The notes under the pieces are model-generated. The model was not told the DNA's origin. It was given only the letters and a program-made list of their open reading frames with translations, and ran no database searches. Below, in pieces: positions 34,294-41,671 of a DNA stretch of 64,000 nucleotides. Origin of the DNA: Oscillospiraceae bacterium (lineage in GTDB: Bacteria > Bacillota > Clostridia > Oscillospirales > Oscillospiraceae); contig JAILFJ010000113.1 of assembly GCA_024697625.1 (NCBI GenBank), forward strand, positions 62,001 through 126,000, in the 5' to 3' direction. The position numbers and the translations under genes were made by a program. Numbering within the stretch: position 1 is the first letter of the stretch; each line of letters opens with the position of its first letter.

Positions 34294-34661
34294 TTTTCAG
34301 GCCTGTCGGTCCCTGACGATGCTCCGGTTCCTGCGCTTTTGCCTGCATCGCTCTCTGCGCTTCTTCCGTTCTGTCGGCCCGGCCCCTCCGGTCTGGAGAG
34401 GAGGAAGGCAAAGCAGACCGTCAGCAGTCCCAGCGAGGCAGCCGTCCCGCAGATGGCGGCCTCAAAGCTGAAGGGCAACACCTTCCGCAGCAGGAACACC
34501 GCCGCCAGTGCCGCAATGTCAACCAGGGTTCTGGCGAAATTCGCCGACAGCAGGGCTTTCTCACTGTTCTTCTCTATCGCCTTTTTGTTGATCCTGGAGT
34601 TCACCCATGCGATCAGTGCGCCCCAAAGCAGGCCTGCCACGGCGTCTATGACATATTTCAT
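34290..34661 (-). CDS. Small membrane protein of unknown function
   Basis: This 123-residue protein has three hydrophobic segments (KYVIDAVAGLLWGALIAWV, ARTLVDIAALAAVFLL, AAICGTAASLGLLTVCFAFLL) with a basic SRINKKAIEKN loop and a polar Gly/Ser-rich tail. The topology recalls ATP synthase subunit I-like proteins, but no firm match can be made. The ATG at 34661 is preferred because the upstream ATGs at 34700/34698 fall in the -10 box. Confidence 0.65.
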   Translation of the reverse strand: MKYVIDAVAGLLWGALIAWVNSRINKKAIEKNSEKALLSANFARTLVDIAALAAVFLLRKVLPFSFEAAICGTAASLGLLTVCFAFLLSRPEGPGRQNGRSAESDAGKSAGTGASSGTDRPEK

Positions 34662-34695
34662 ATTCTTTTCTGTCCTTTCGGATGCATTTTTGTTC

Positions 34696-34724
34696 ATCAT
34701 AACATTCTTTTCCTGAAATGACAA
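34696..34724 (-). promoter_or_regulatory. Promoter of the membrane protein/GDSL hydrolase pair
   Basis: TTGTCA (34724-34719), 17 bp, TATGAT (34701-34696). It is back to back with the aromatic transporter promoter, the two -35 boxes being eight bases apart. Confidence 0.7.
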
Positions 34725-34732
34725 GTGCGCGC

Positions 34733-34761
34733 TTGACTTTAGTACCAAAAAGTGCTAAAGT
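34733..34761 (+). promoter_or_regulatory. Promoter of the attenuated ABC importer operon
   Basis: TTGACT (34733-34738), 17 bp, TAAAGT (34756-34761). The predicted transcript starts near 34768, about nine bases before the leader-peptide ribosome-binding site. Confidence 0.8.
34736..34761. promoter_or_regulatory. Dyad operator between the -35 and -10 boxes
   Basis: ACTTTAGTAC (34736-34745), six bases, then GTGCTAAAGT (34752-34761): 10-bp inverted arms with one mismatch filling the promoter spacer. A repressor bound here would block polymerase. The regulator is not identified in this window. Confidence 0.65.
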
Positions 34762-34789
34762 GACATCACTCTTAACGGGAGGCACATCC

Positions 34790-34849
34790 ATGAAAGTCAG
34801 ACTCTATGCTGCATACCGCTTTTTCTATTACTTTACCGAGTCAAAGTAA
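34790..34849 (+). CDS. Tyr/Phe-rich attenuator leader peptide
   Basis: This short gene encodes MKVRLYAAYRFFYYFTESK, 19 residues with four Tyr and three Phe and no Trp, His or Ile. The codons for F-F-Y-Y-F occupy 34820-34834. The ATG is seven bases after GGGAGG (34777-34782), so it is well placed for translation. The stop TAA lies in the 3' arm of a hairpin whose 5' arm contains the Tyr/Phe codons. The peptide itself is expected to have no function beyond sensing charged tRNA-Tyr and tRNA-Phe, as in the pheA and trp leaders. Confidence 0.85.
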   Translation: MKVRLYAAYRFFYYFTESK

Positions 34850-34923
34850 TAGAAGTTTGTGTTGCACGAGGTTCTGTTTTCATACGCACAGCCGCACGGA
34901 CTTCGCCGGGCGGTTTTTGTTTT
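34823..34923 (+). promoter_or_regulatory. Transcription attenuator with pause, antiterminator and terminator hairpins
   Basis: Three structures can be read. (1:2) TTCTATTACTTT (34823-34834) pairs perfectly with AAAGTAATAGAA (34843-34854). (2:3) GAAGTTTGTGTTGC (34852-34865) pairs with GCCGCACGGACTTC (34891-34904) with three G-U pairs and one mismatch. (3:4) CCGCACGG (34892-34899) pairs with CCGGGCGG (34906-34913) with one mismatch and is followed by TTTTTGTTTT. 2:3 and 3:4 exclude each other. A ribosome stalled on the Tyr/Phe codons would favour 2:3 and read-through; one reaching the stop would cover strand 2 and favour termination. Confidence 0.85.
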
Positions 34924-34955
34924 ACCTGCCGTAAACTGAAATGGAGGAAAAGAAA

Positions 34956-35915
34956 ATGAAAAAGACCATCGCCATTCTCTGCACCCTCGTCATGCTCTTT
35001 GCTGCCTGCGGTTCGGTTTCCGCCTTTGCCGCCGACGGCCAGTACAGCGTCGGCATCTGCCAGCTCGTGCAGCATCCCGCTCTCGACGCCGCAACCCAGG
35101 GCTTCATTGACGCGCTGACCGAAAAGCTCGGTGACAGCGTCACCATTTCCAATCAGAACGCCGCCGGCGACTCCGCCACCTGCGCCACCATCGTCGGCAC
35201 CTTCGTCTCCGACGAAGTGGACCTGATCATGGCCAACGCCACCCCGGCCCTGCAGGCCGCGCAGGCCGCCACCAATCAGATCCCTGTTCTCGGCACCTCC
35301 ATCACCGAGTACGGTGTCGCTCTGGATCTGGATGACTTCAACGGTGTAACCGGCATCAACGTCTCCGGCACCTCCGACCTCGCTCCCCTGGACGGTCAGG
35401 CCGACATGCTGGCCGAGATCTTCCCCGATGCCAAGACCGTCGGTATTCTCTACTGCTCCGCTGAGGCCAACTCCAAGTATCAGGTAGAGACCATCACCCC
35501 GTTCCTGGAGGAGAAGGGCTACAAGGTCAACCCCTATACCTTCACCGACTCCAACGACGTCTCCGCCGTGACGCAGAATGCCTGTGACGACTGCGACGTG
35601 CTCTATATCCCGACCGACAACACCGCCGCTTCCTGTGCCGAGGCGATCAACAACGTCGCCCTGCCCGCCGGGATCCCCATCGTCTGCGGTGAGGAGAACC
35701 TCTGCGCCGGCTGCGGCTGTGTCACGCTCTCCATCTCCTACTATGACATCGGCTACGCCACCGGTCTCATGGCTTATGAGATTCTCGCCAACGGCGCGGA
35801 TGTCTCCGCCATGCCGATCGAGTATGCGCCCCAGTTCGTCAAGGAATACAATGCCGCAAACTGCGAAGCGCTCGGCATCACGGTTCCTGAGGACTATGTC
35901 GCCATCGAGGCCTGA
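34956..35915 (+). CDS. ABC importer substrate-binding protein, TrpX-like
   Basis: This 319-residue secreted protein has a signal peptide that contains a possible lipobox (LFAAC), then a periplasmic-binding fold of the DUF534/TrpX type (SVGICQLVQHPALDAATQGFIDAL, ANATPALQAAQAAT, VLGTSITEYG, VGILYCSAEANSKYQVE). Relatives in streptococci import tryptophan. Here the Tyr/Phe-rich leader suggests tyrosine and/or phenylalanine as ligand; that is inference. The ATG at 34956 follows GGAGG; the ATG at 34941 would contain that site. Confidence 0.9.
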   Translation: MKKTIAILCTLVMLFAACGSVSAFAADGQYSVGICQLVQHPALDAATQGFIDALTEKLGDSVTISNQNAAGDSATCATIVGTFVSDEVDLIMANATPALQAAQAATNQIPVLGTSITEYGVALDLDDFNGVTGINVSGTSDLAPLDGQADMLAEIFPDAKTVGILYCSAEANSKYQVETITPFLEEKGYKVNPYTFTDSNDVSAVTQNACDDCDVLYIPTDNTAASCAEAINNVALPAGIPIVCGEENLCAGCGCVTLSISYYDIGYATGLMAYEILANGADVSAMPIEYAPQFVKEYNAANCEALGITVPEDYVAIEA

Positions 35916-35931
35916 CCCTTCGTATAGCGCA

Positions 35932-35959
35932 GCCCGTTCCCTGCGGGGAACGGGCATTT
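35932..35959 (+). terminator. Intercistronic hairpin after the substrate-binding protein gene
   Basis: GCCCGTTCCC (35932-35941) and GGGAACGGGC (35946-35955) enclose a tight loop and are followed by ATTTTG. It probably acts as a partial terminator or 3' stabiliser that raises binding-protein mRNA over the transporter genes, as is common in ABC operons. Confidence 0.65.
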
Positions 35960-35981
35960 TGATAAGTAAGGAGTTCCTTCT

Positions 35982-36929
35982 GTGAGTGCTTATTTCGCTT
36001 CTCTGAACCTTCTGAAGCTGGCCAAGAATCTTCCCGGCGGTGTCTCCCAGGGTATCATCTGGGGCATCATGGCACTCGGGGTCTATATCACCTTCCGTCT
36101 TCTGGACGTGGCGGATCTGACTGTTGACGGGTCATTCACAACCGGCGGCGCCGTGACCGTCATGCTGATTCTCGCGGGCTGGCCCGCATGGGCCGCGCTT
36201 CTCGTCGCCGTGCTGGTCGGGATGCTCGCAGGGCTTGTCACCGGCCTGCTTCACACGCGGCTGGGCATCCCTGCCATCCTCGCCGGGATCCTGACGCAGC
36301 TCTCCCTGTATTCCATAAATCTGCGGATCATGGGCATGTCGGCCAACAAAGCCGTGAGCGTGGACAAATACCGGCTGCTGCTCTCTTCCCGCAACATCCC
36401 GCGGGCGATTCTGATCGGCGGCATCTTTGCCGTGGTCCTGATCAGCATCATGTACTGGTACTTCGGGACCGAGCAGGGCTCGGCAATCCGCGCCACCGGC
36501 AACAACGCGCATATGAGCCGTGCGCTGGGGATCAACATCAACGCCATGAAGGTACTGGGGCTTTCCCTCTCCAACGGCATTGTCGCTCTCTCCGGCGGTC
36601 TGATGAGCCAGTATCAGGGCTTCGCTGACATCAACATGGGCCGCGGCGCCATCGTGATCGGTCTTGCCGCTGTCATCATCGGTGAAGTGATCGGAAACGC
36701 GCTGCTCGGAAAGCACCTGAACTTCTACGGTACGCTCAGCTTCGTCGTGATCGGCGGGATTCTGTACTATCTGGTCATCATCCTGGTGCTGTGGCTGAAG
36801 CTGAACTCCAACGATCTCAAGCTCTTTACTGCCGTCATTGTCGCGATCTTCCTGGCGATTCCCTATCTCCGCAGCCAGCGGATCAGCTCCTTTGCAAAGT
36901 TCCGGAAGGGGGCGAAAGAGCATGCTTGA
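35982..36929 (+). CDS. ABC importer permease, TrpY-like
   Basis: This 315-residue membrane protein is of the branched-chain amino-acid/ribose permease superfamily: GISQGIIWGIMALGVYITFRLLDVADLTVDGSFTTGGAV-type N-terminus, then GLVTGLLHTRLGIPAILAGILTQ. The coupling segment RATGNNAHMSRALGININAMKVLGLSLSNG is diagnostic. The GTG start follows AAGGAG. It overlaps the ATPase gene at its 3' end. Confidence 0.92.
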   Translation: MSAYFASLNLLKLAKNLPGGVSQGIIWGIMALGVYITFRLLDVADLTVDGSFTTGGAVTVMLILAGWPAWAALLVAVLVGMLAGLVTGLLHTRLGIPAILAGILTQLSLYSINLRIMGMSANKAVSVDKYRLLLSSRNIPRAILIGGIFAVVLISIMYWYFGTEQGSAIRATGNNAHMSRALGININAMKVLGLSLSNGIVALSGGLMSQYQGFADINMGRGAIVIGLAAVIIGEVIGNALLGKHLNFYGTLSFVVIGGILYYLVIILVLWLKLNSNDLKLFTAVIVAIFLAIPYLRSQRISSFAKFRKGAKEHA

Positions 36930-37716
36930 TCTGAACGGCATCAGCAAAACCTTCAACCCCGGAACCATCAACGAGAAGCGGGCCCTGCACCAGCTCTCCC
37001 TCCATCTCGATCCCGGCGACTTCGTCACGGTGATCGGCGGCAACGGTGCCGGAAAGTCCACCATGCTCAATGCCATTGCCGGCGTATGGCCGGTCGACGA
37101 GGGGCGCATCGTGCTGGACGGCCACGACGTGACCGCCCTTCCGGAGCACAGGCGCGCCTGGCTCATCGGCCGTGTCTTTCAGGATCCGATGATGGGAACC
37201 GCGCCGAACATGCAACTGGAGGAGAATCTGGCCCTCGCGAAGCGCCGCGGTCAGAAGCGCGGGCTTGGCTGGGGCGTCACGAAGGAAGAGCGCGAAGAAT
37301 ACCGCGAGAGGCTCAAGACCCTCGGTCTTGGCCTGGAGGAGCGCATGACCGCCAAGGTCGGTCTGCTCTCCGGCGGTCAGCGCCAGGCCGTCACCCTGCT
37401 GATGGCCTCTCTGCGCCAGCCCAAACTGCTGCTGCTGGACGAGCACACGGCAGCGCTTGACCCGGCTACCGCCGCCAAGGTCCTGGAGCTTTCGGAGCAG
37501 ATCGTCTCGGAGAGCCACCTCACCACTCTGATGATCACCCATAACATGGCCGATGCTATCCGGCACGGCAACCGCCTGATCATGATGGACAAGGGACGCA
37601 TCATTCTGGATGTGCGCGGCGAGGAGAAAAAGCGCCTCACCAAGGAGGACCTGATCCGCAAGTTTGCCGAGCTCTCCGGCACCGCCCTTGACACCGACGA
37701 GGTGCTGCTCTCCTGA
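36922..37716 (+). CDS. ABC importer ATP-binding protein, TrpZ-like
   Basis: This 264-residue ATPase has Walker A GGNGAGKSTMLNAI, Q-loop VFQDPMMGTAPNMQLEENLALA, signature LSGGQRQAVTLLMA, Walker B LLLLDEHTAALDP and switch histidine ITHNM. The ATG at 36922 lies inside the permease end. Together with the preceding two genes it forms a complete importer. Confidence 0.95.
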   Translation: MLDLNGISKTFNPGTINEKRALHQLSLHLDPGDFVTVIGGNGAGKSTMLNAIAGVWPVDEGRIVLDGHDVTALPEHRRAWLIGRVFQDPMMGTAPNMQLEENLALAKRRGQKRGLGWGVTKEEREEYRERLKTLGLGLEERMTAKVGLLSGGQRQAVTLLMASLRQPKLLLLDEHTAALDPATAAKVLELSEQIVSESHLTTLMITHNMADAIRHGNRLIMMDKGRIILDVRGEEKKRLTKEDLIRKFAELSGTALDTDEVLLS

Positions 37717-38270
37717 TGAACTGCGATCCTGTACTGTATGAGGGCAGACCGGCAGAGCCCCGCATTCCGAAGGAAGAGCGCTGCTACGACCTGCTGGACC
37801 GGCTGGGTATCCGCTTCTTCCGTGTCGACCATGAGCACGCCGACACGATCCAGGACTGCGAGACGGTCGAGGGGCTTCTCGGCTGTTCGATCTGCAAGAA
37901 CCTGTTTCTGACAAACCGGCAGCAGACGGATTTTTATCTGCTGATCATGCCGGGAGAAAAGCCCTTCAAGACCAAACTGCTGTCAAAGCAGATCGGCTCT
38001 GCCCGTCTGAGCTTTGCCTCTGCCGAGCATATGGAGAAGTACCTGGATATCACCCCCGGCTCGGTCAGCGTTCTCGGTCTGATGAACGACCGGGCCCGCA
38101 CCGTCCGCCTCCTGGTGGACCGGGATCTGATGAAGGAGCGCTGGTTCGGCTGTCACCCCTGCATCAATACCAGCAGCCTGCGCTTTTCCACCTCCGACCT
38201 CTTTGAAAAGCTCCTTCCCGCCATGCAGCATGAGCCCACCTGTGTTGAGCTCCCCTGGGATCCGGAATAG
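37716..38270 (+). CDS. YbaK/ProX-type aminoacyl-tRNA editing deacylase
   Basis: This 184-residue stand-alone editing domain of the YbaK/prolyl-tRNA synthetase-associated family starts with YDLLDRLGIRFFRVDHEHADTI and continues CSICKNLFLTNRQQTDFYLLIM, GEKPFKTKLLSKQIGSARLSFA and VSVLGLMNDRARTVRLLVDRDL. Such proteins hydrolyse mischarged tRNA, for example Ala-tRNA-Pro. Its start overlaps the ATPase stop (TGATG), so it is part of the attenuated operon, which is an odd partner for an amino-acid importer. Confidence 0.88.
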   Translation: MNCDPVLYEGRPAEPRIPKEERCYDLLDRLGIRFFRVDHEHADTIQDCETVEGLLGCSICKNLFLTNRQQTDFYLLIMPGEKPFKTKLLSKQIGSARLSFASAEHMEKYLDITPGSVSVLGLMNDRARTVRLLVDRDLMKERWFGCHPCINTSSLRFSTSDLFEKLLPAMQHEPTCVELPWDPE

Positions 38271-38360
38271 CCGTCTGTGCCGGGCCCTTCCCGCATCTCT
38301 CAGCCTTACCGGGCAGCAGACCGGTTCCCGGCCGGTGACCGTCGCCGCTTCCCGTCACAG

Positions 38361-38420
38361 AAAAACTGCCGCAGTACCGAAGATTCATTCTCTCCCGTAC
38401 TGCGGCAGTTTTTGTTTTTT
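38361..38420. terminator. Bidirectional terminator between convergent operons
   Basis: AAAAACTGCCGCAGTAC (38361-38377) and its complement (38397-38413) form a 17-bp stem, with T-runs outside the stem on both strands. Confidence 0.92.
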
Positions 38421-38441
38421 CCGTCCGATGAGCGTCGCCTG

Positions 38442-39467
38442 TCAGTCGTAGTCCCTTGCGACGCAGGTCGCATAGATGCCCATCACCGTGGCGATCAGCA
38501 CCAGAAGCGACCCTGCCATCCAGAGATAGCACTCGGTGTACAGGGCTGTGCGCTGCACGCGGTATTCACCGAAGCATCCCGCGCCGACCAGGCACAGTAC
38601 AAACACCGGGATGGCGACGAAGTGATACCAGCGCCAGCCGCTCACCCGGACCGAAATCTTCATATAGTGGATGAACACCAGCAGGATGCAGACCCCGGAG
38701 AAGACCTGCGCAATGGAGATAAAGGACGCGTAAGGGTTCAGCTTCTTCAGCAGGAAGAAGTGCATCAGCGCCGAGTCATAGCGCGTGGAATCCGCGATGA
38801 CCTCCACTGCACCGACCAGGATCAGCCCCAGCCTTGCGACGTTGCCGCTGTTCGGCCAGCCCTCCCAGAGCTCCTCGGACCGGTGCCTCATGAAGAACAC
38901 GCAGAGGATCACCGTCACCGCCAGCAGAGCCAGAAACTCCAGGAAGAAGGTTGCGAGACGGAACTCCACGTTCCCCGCCGCATCCTGCCACGACACCGCC
39001 CAGGGCAGCGTCTGAAACGCCTCGTTGGTGATGACGATCTTGCTGCGGCAGCCGGTGTTGAACAGCGAGCTCAGCCGGATCAATGCGAGTGCGAGCACGA
39101 TGCCCGGTGCCGCCGCGTCCAGCAGTTCCCCTGCCGTCGGAGTCAGGTGCAGCAGCCGCACCAGCAGCGCAGCCAGCAGTGTGCCCAGGATGATTCCCTG
39201 GATGCAGTAACCCCCTGTTGTATAGTCCGTCAGCGACGCAAGCAGAGAGCTGTACTGCTCGATATGGCTGTACCAGTGGATCAGGCGGGCCAGCACCACG
39301 CTGATGGCCACGGCGAAGGGAAAGAACACCCACACCGCCGTGTTGTGCCGGTGATCTGCGGGATACAGCGCCAGCGTCATGAAGAGCCCCGCCGCAATCC
39401 CGAGGCAGATCAGGATGGAGCTCCAGTAGATGGTCAGGTTTCCGGTAAAGACCGCAATCTCGTTCAT
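38442..39467 (-). CDS. Divergent Lgt-fold membrane protein
   Basis: This 341-residue polytopic protein is alignable by eye with prolipoprotein diacylglyceryl transferase: GGYCIQGIILG at the position of GGMSFHGGLIG, ELLDAAAPGIVLALALIRLSSLFN at the position of the IAP...GRLGNFIN block, and ISIAQVFSGVCIL at ISMGQILS. The catalytic-loop histidine is replaced by Gln and the HPSQLYE block reads FRLATFFLE. It may therefore not transfer diacylglycerol, or may use another lipid or acceptor. It follows the phosphodiester glycosidase gene with an ATGA overlap. Confidence 0.75.
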   Translation of the reverse strand: MNEIAVFTGNLTIYWSSILICLGIAAGLFMTLALYPADHRHNTAVWVFFPFAVAISVVLARLIHWYSHIEQYSSLLASLTDYTTGGYCIQGIILGTLLAALLVRLLHLTPTAGELLDAAAPGIVLALALIRLSSLFNTGCRSKIVITNEAFQTLPWAVSWQDAAGNVEFRLATFFLEFLALLAVTVILCVFFMRHRSEELWEGWPNSGNVARLGLILVGAVEVIADSTRYDSALMHFFLLKKLNPYASFISIAQVFSGVCILLVFIHYMKISVRVSGWRWYHFVAIPVFVLCLVGAGCFGEYRVQRTALYTECYLWMAGSLLVLIATVMGIYATCVARDYD

Positions 39468-41014
39468 TGCCTTCCCTCCGTTTCCGGAATGGCTGTCGCG
39501 AAGTAGATGATGTCACTCACGAGCCGCTCCGCGCCGAAGTCGATGTAGTTGAACGGGGCACCCCGCCAGACGATCTCGCTGGTCTGGCCGCCGTCCAGGC
39601 AGTAGGCCTGCTGCAGGCCGCGCTCGTACATGCGCTGGCCGAACTGATTGACGTTCCAGCGGGCCTCACGCTCGGCCGAGTGGTTCAGGGACATGTAGAA
39701 GTAGTGCAGATGATCCTTCTGACCGATCCCGGCCCGGGAATAACCCCGGTCAATCTCGCCCGCGGGATACCAGTCGCAGGGGGTCAGCACGCCGTCCTCC
39801 ACAAGGATGGGTCCGAATGCGATGGAGAAGGTGATGTTATTCTGCCGGATATACTCCTTCATCTGCTCCTGCGTTGCCTCCTGGAGCTTGTGCCAGAAGT
39901 GGAAGTCACCGTCCTCATCGATGAAGAGCGTGTCCGTGCAGTTGTATTTCTTATAGTTTCCGGTATAGGTGGCCTCTCCGAAGCGGTAGAGCTCCCGGTC
40001 GTAGACCACGATGCCAAAGTCGCGGAACATGTAGAAGTCCGCGTTCATCGCCACGACCGAATTCACACTCGCCGCAATCGAGGTTGCGTACAGCTGGTTT
40101 CCGGAGCCGAAGGTGTCGTCCACGATCTTGCGCCGGAACTGGCTGGCATCCGCCACCTTGACCTCGCAGCAGGTCACCGTGTTGCCGTCTATGATCTCCT
40201 TCCAGAGGATGGTCAGGATGGTGTCGTCAAGGTAATACTGGATGTCGGTGTCCTGGCGGAAGTTCAGCGCCGGGCTGAAGATCACGTCCTGCCCCTCCAG
40301 AAGCCCGGAATCCCGCGCCTGCTGGATGATGTCCATCACCGCAGCCGCATTGGCCGGATTCACACTGCCGAAGTTTGCCTCATTCGGCCTGGGGGCCACG
40401 GTGTCGGTCTCAGGAATGCTGTAGTGCTTGGGGATATAGGTGATGTCGCTGAGGGCGCTCGCCTTTGCATTGTTCAGTCCGCTCTCCAGCCGCGCCACCA
40501 GATCCGTGCTCCCCGCCGGTTTCGTACTCTCGGATGACGCCCCGGCTTCCGGATGCAGGTTCTGAAGAGACCAGGCCAGCACGACGGCCGAGACCGCCAT
40601 GAAGATCAGGCTGAGCAGCCCGAAGCCCAGGCGTGCGCCTGCGCTCTCTTTCTTCGCTCTCTTCCGTCTCTTCTTTGCCGTCCCGGTTCCGGAGCTTTTC
40701 GGGGTGAATTCGATGGGCTTTTTCCCGGCGCTTTTCCCGCTGTCGGAGGCTGCCTCCTCAGAGGCTGCGTCCTCCTCCGCTTCGGGCTCCGGACCGTATT
40801 CGTCCTCCTCCGCCGCCTCGTCATAACCGTCTTCGGCAAAGCCGTCCTCCGGCTCATCCTCATAGAAATTACCCTCGGGCTCTGTGTACGCTTCCTGCTC
40901 CGGCTCATATTCCGGCTCTGCTGCCGTGTACACGTCGTCCCCGTCCGGTGCGTAGCCCACCACGCCGTTGTTGTATTCGCTCAGGATATCGTCAACGTCA
41001 TATTCTCTGCTCAT
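39464..41014 (-). CDS. Phosphodiester glycosidase (NAGPA-like) family membrane protein
   Basis: This 516-residue protein has a very acidic Glu/Asp/Tyr-rich cytoplasmic head (residues 1-95), a basic stretch, a membrane helix (about 130-150) and a large extracellular part. The last 250 residues match the phosphodiester glycosidase/NAGPA fold: VNSVVAMNADFYMFRDFGIVVYDREL, FGPILVEDGVLTP, RAGIGQKDHLHYFYM and QAYCLDGGQTSEIVWRG. The family cleaves sugar phosphodiesters or polysaccharide links; the substrate here is unknown. It is coupled to the Lgt-fold gene. Confidence 0.83.
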   Translation of the reverse strand: MSREYDVDDILSEYNNGVVGYAPDGDDVYTAAEPEYEPEQEAYTEPEGNFYEDEPEDGFAEDGYDEAAEEDEYGPEPEAEEDAASEEAASDSGKSAGKKPIEFTPKSSGTGTAKKRRKRAKKESAGARLGFGLLSLIFMAVSAVVLAWSLQNLHPEAGASSESTKPAGSTDLVARLESGLNNAKASALSDITYIPKHYSIPETDTVAPRPNEANFGSVNPANAAAVMDIIQQARDSGLLEGQDVIFSPALNFRQDTDIQYYLDDTILTILWKEIIDGNTVTCCEVKVADASQFRRKIVDDTFGSGNQLYATSIAASVNSVVAMNADFYMFRDFGIVVYDRELYRFGEATYTGNYKKYNCTDTLFIDEDGDFHFWHKLQEATQEQMKEYIRQNNITFSIAFGPILVEDGVLTPCDWYPAGEIDRGYSRAGIGQKDHLHYFYMSLNHSAEREARWNVNQFGQRMYERGLQQAYCLDGGQTSEIVWRGAPFNYIDFGAERLVSDIIYFATAIPETEGRQ

Positions 41015-41029
41015 CTCTCACCTCTCCTC

Positions 41030-41659
41030 TCACGCCGCTCCGCCCGTCAGGGCGTTCAGCAGCGCACGGTCCGCCGTCATCTTCCAGGCTCCGTCCGTGA
41101 ACTGCAGCCGGATCTCCAGCTCGCTGTCCGCGCAGAGCGGATCCGGGTTCCGGAGTACCTGTTCCAGCGCAGTCTCATAGACCAGGTCGGTAAACTCGGT
41201 CCGGTATCCGCCGTCGTCGCCGTAGATCTCGCCCAGCTCCAGCTCCGCCATGAGCTGTTCCATCGTCTCGTTCACCTTTGCCTTTACGGCATCCTCTACC
41301 CGCCGGACGCTCAGTGCGCGGAAGTTCACCTTCTGCGAGGCGTTCATCCCCTCCGTGTAGCAGTCGCCCTTCAGGATATAGCTGTAGCTCTGCCGCAGGG
41401 CCGTATAGATCATCTGCGCCTCCGCGCTTTCCGGCTCCTCCTTCAGCCCGAGTGTGCTGTAATCGCTCAGGCAGTCGTACATGGCGGGATAGTCCCCCGC
41501 TTTCAGGCTGTCAAAAAAACGCACGACCGTCTGCTGCGGATCTCCGCCGGGCCGGTTCCAGATGCTGCCGAACAGGAAGGCATAGATACACGCCACTGCT
41601 GCGATCACCAGCATCATGACCGCCGCAATCAACCAGAATGCCCTGACTCTTCCTCTCAA
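41030..41659 (-). CDS. Signal-anchored protein of unknown function, NTF2-like
   Basis: This 209-residue protein has an N-terminal membrane helix (FWLIAAVMMLVIAAVACIYAFLFG) and an extracellular domain. Its VVRFFDSLKAGDYPAMYDCLSDYS start resembles DUF4878/NTF2-like lipoprotein or sporulation-type domains. It starts at a TTG placed after GGAGGGAGCAGGC. It lies between lepA and the phosphodiester glycosidase gene with short gaps, so it belongs to that operon. No function can be assigned. Confidence 0.72.
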   Translation of the reverse strand: MRGRVRAFWLIAAVMMLVIAAVACIYAFLFGSIWNRPGGDPQQTVVRFFDSLKAGDYPAMYDCLSDYSTLGLKEEPESAEAQMIYTALRQSYSYILKGDCYTEGMNASQKVNFRALSVRRVEDAVKAKVNETMEQLMAELELGEIYGDDGGYRTEFTDLVYETALEQVLRNPDPLCADSELEIRLQFTDGAWKMTADRALLNALTGGAA

Positions 41660-41671
41660 GCCTGCTCCCTC

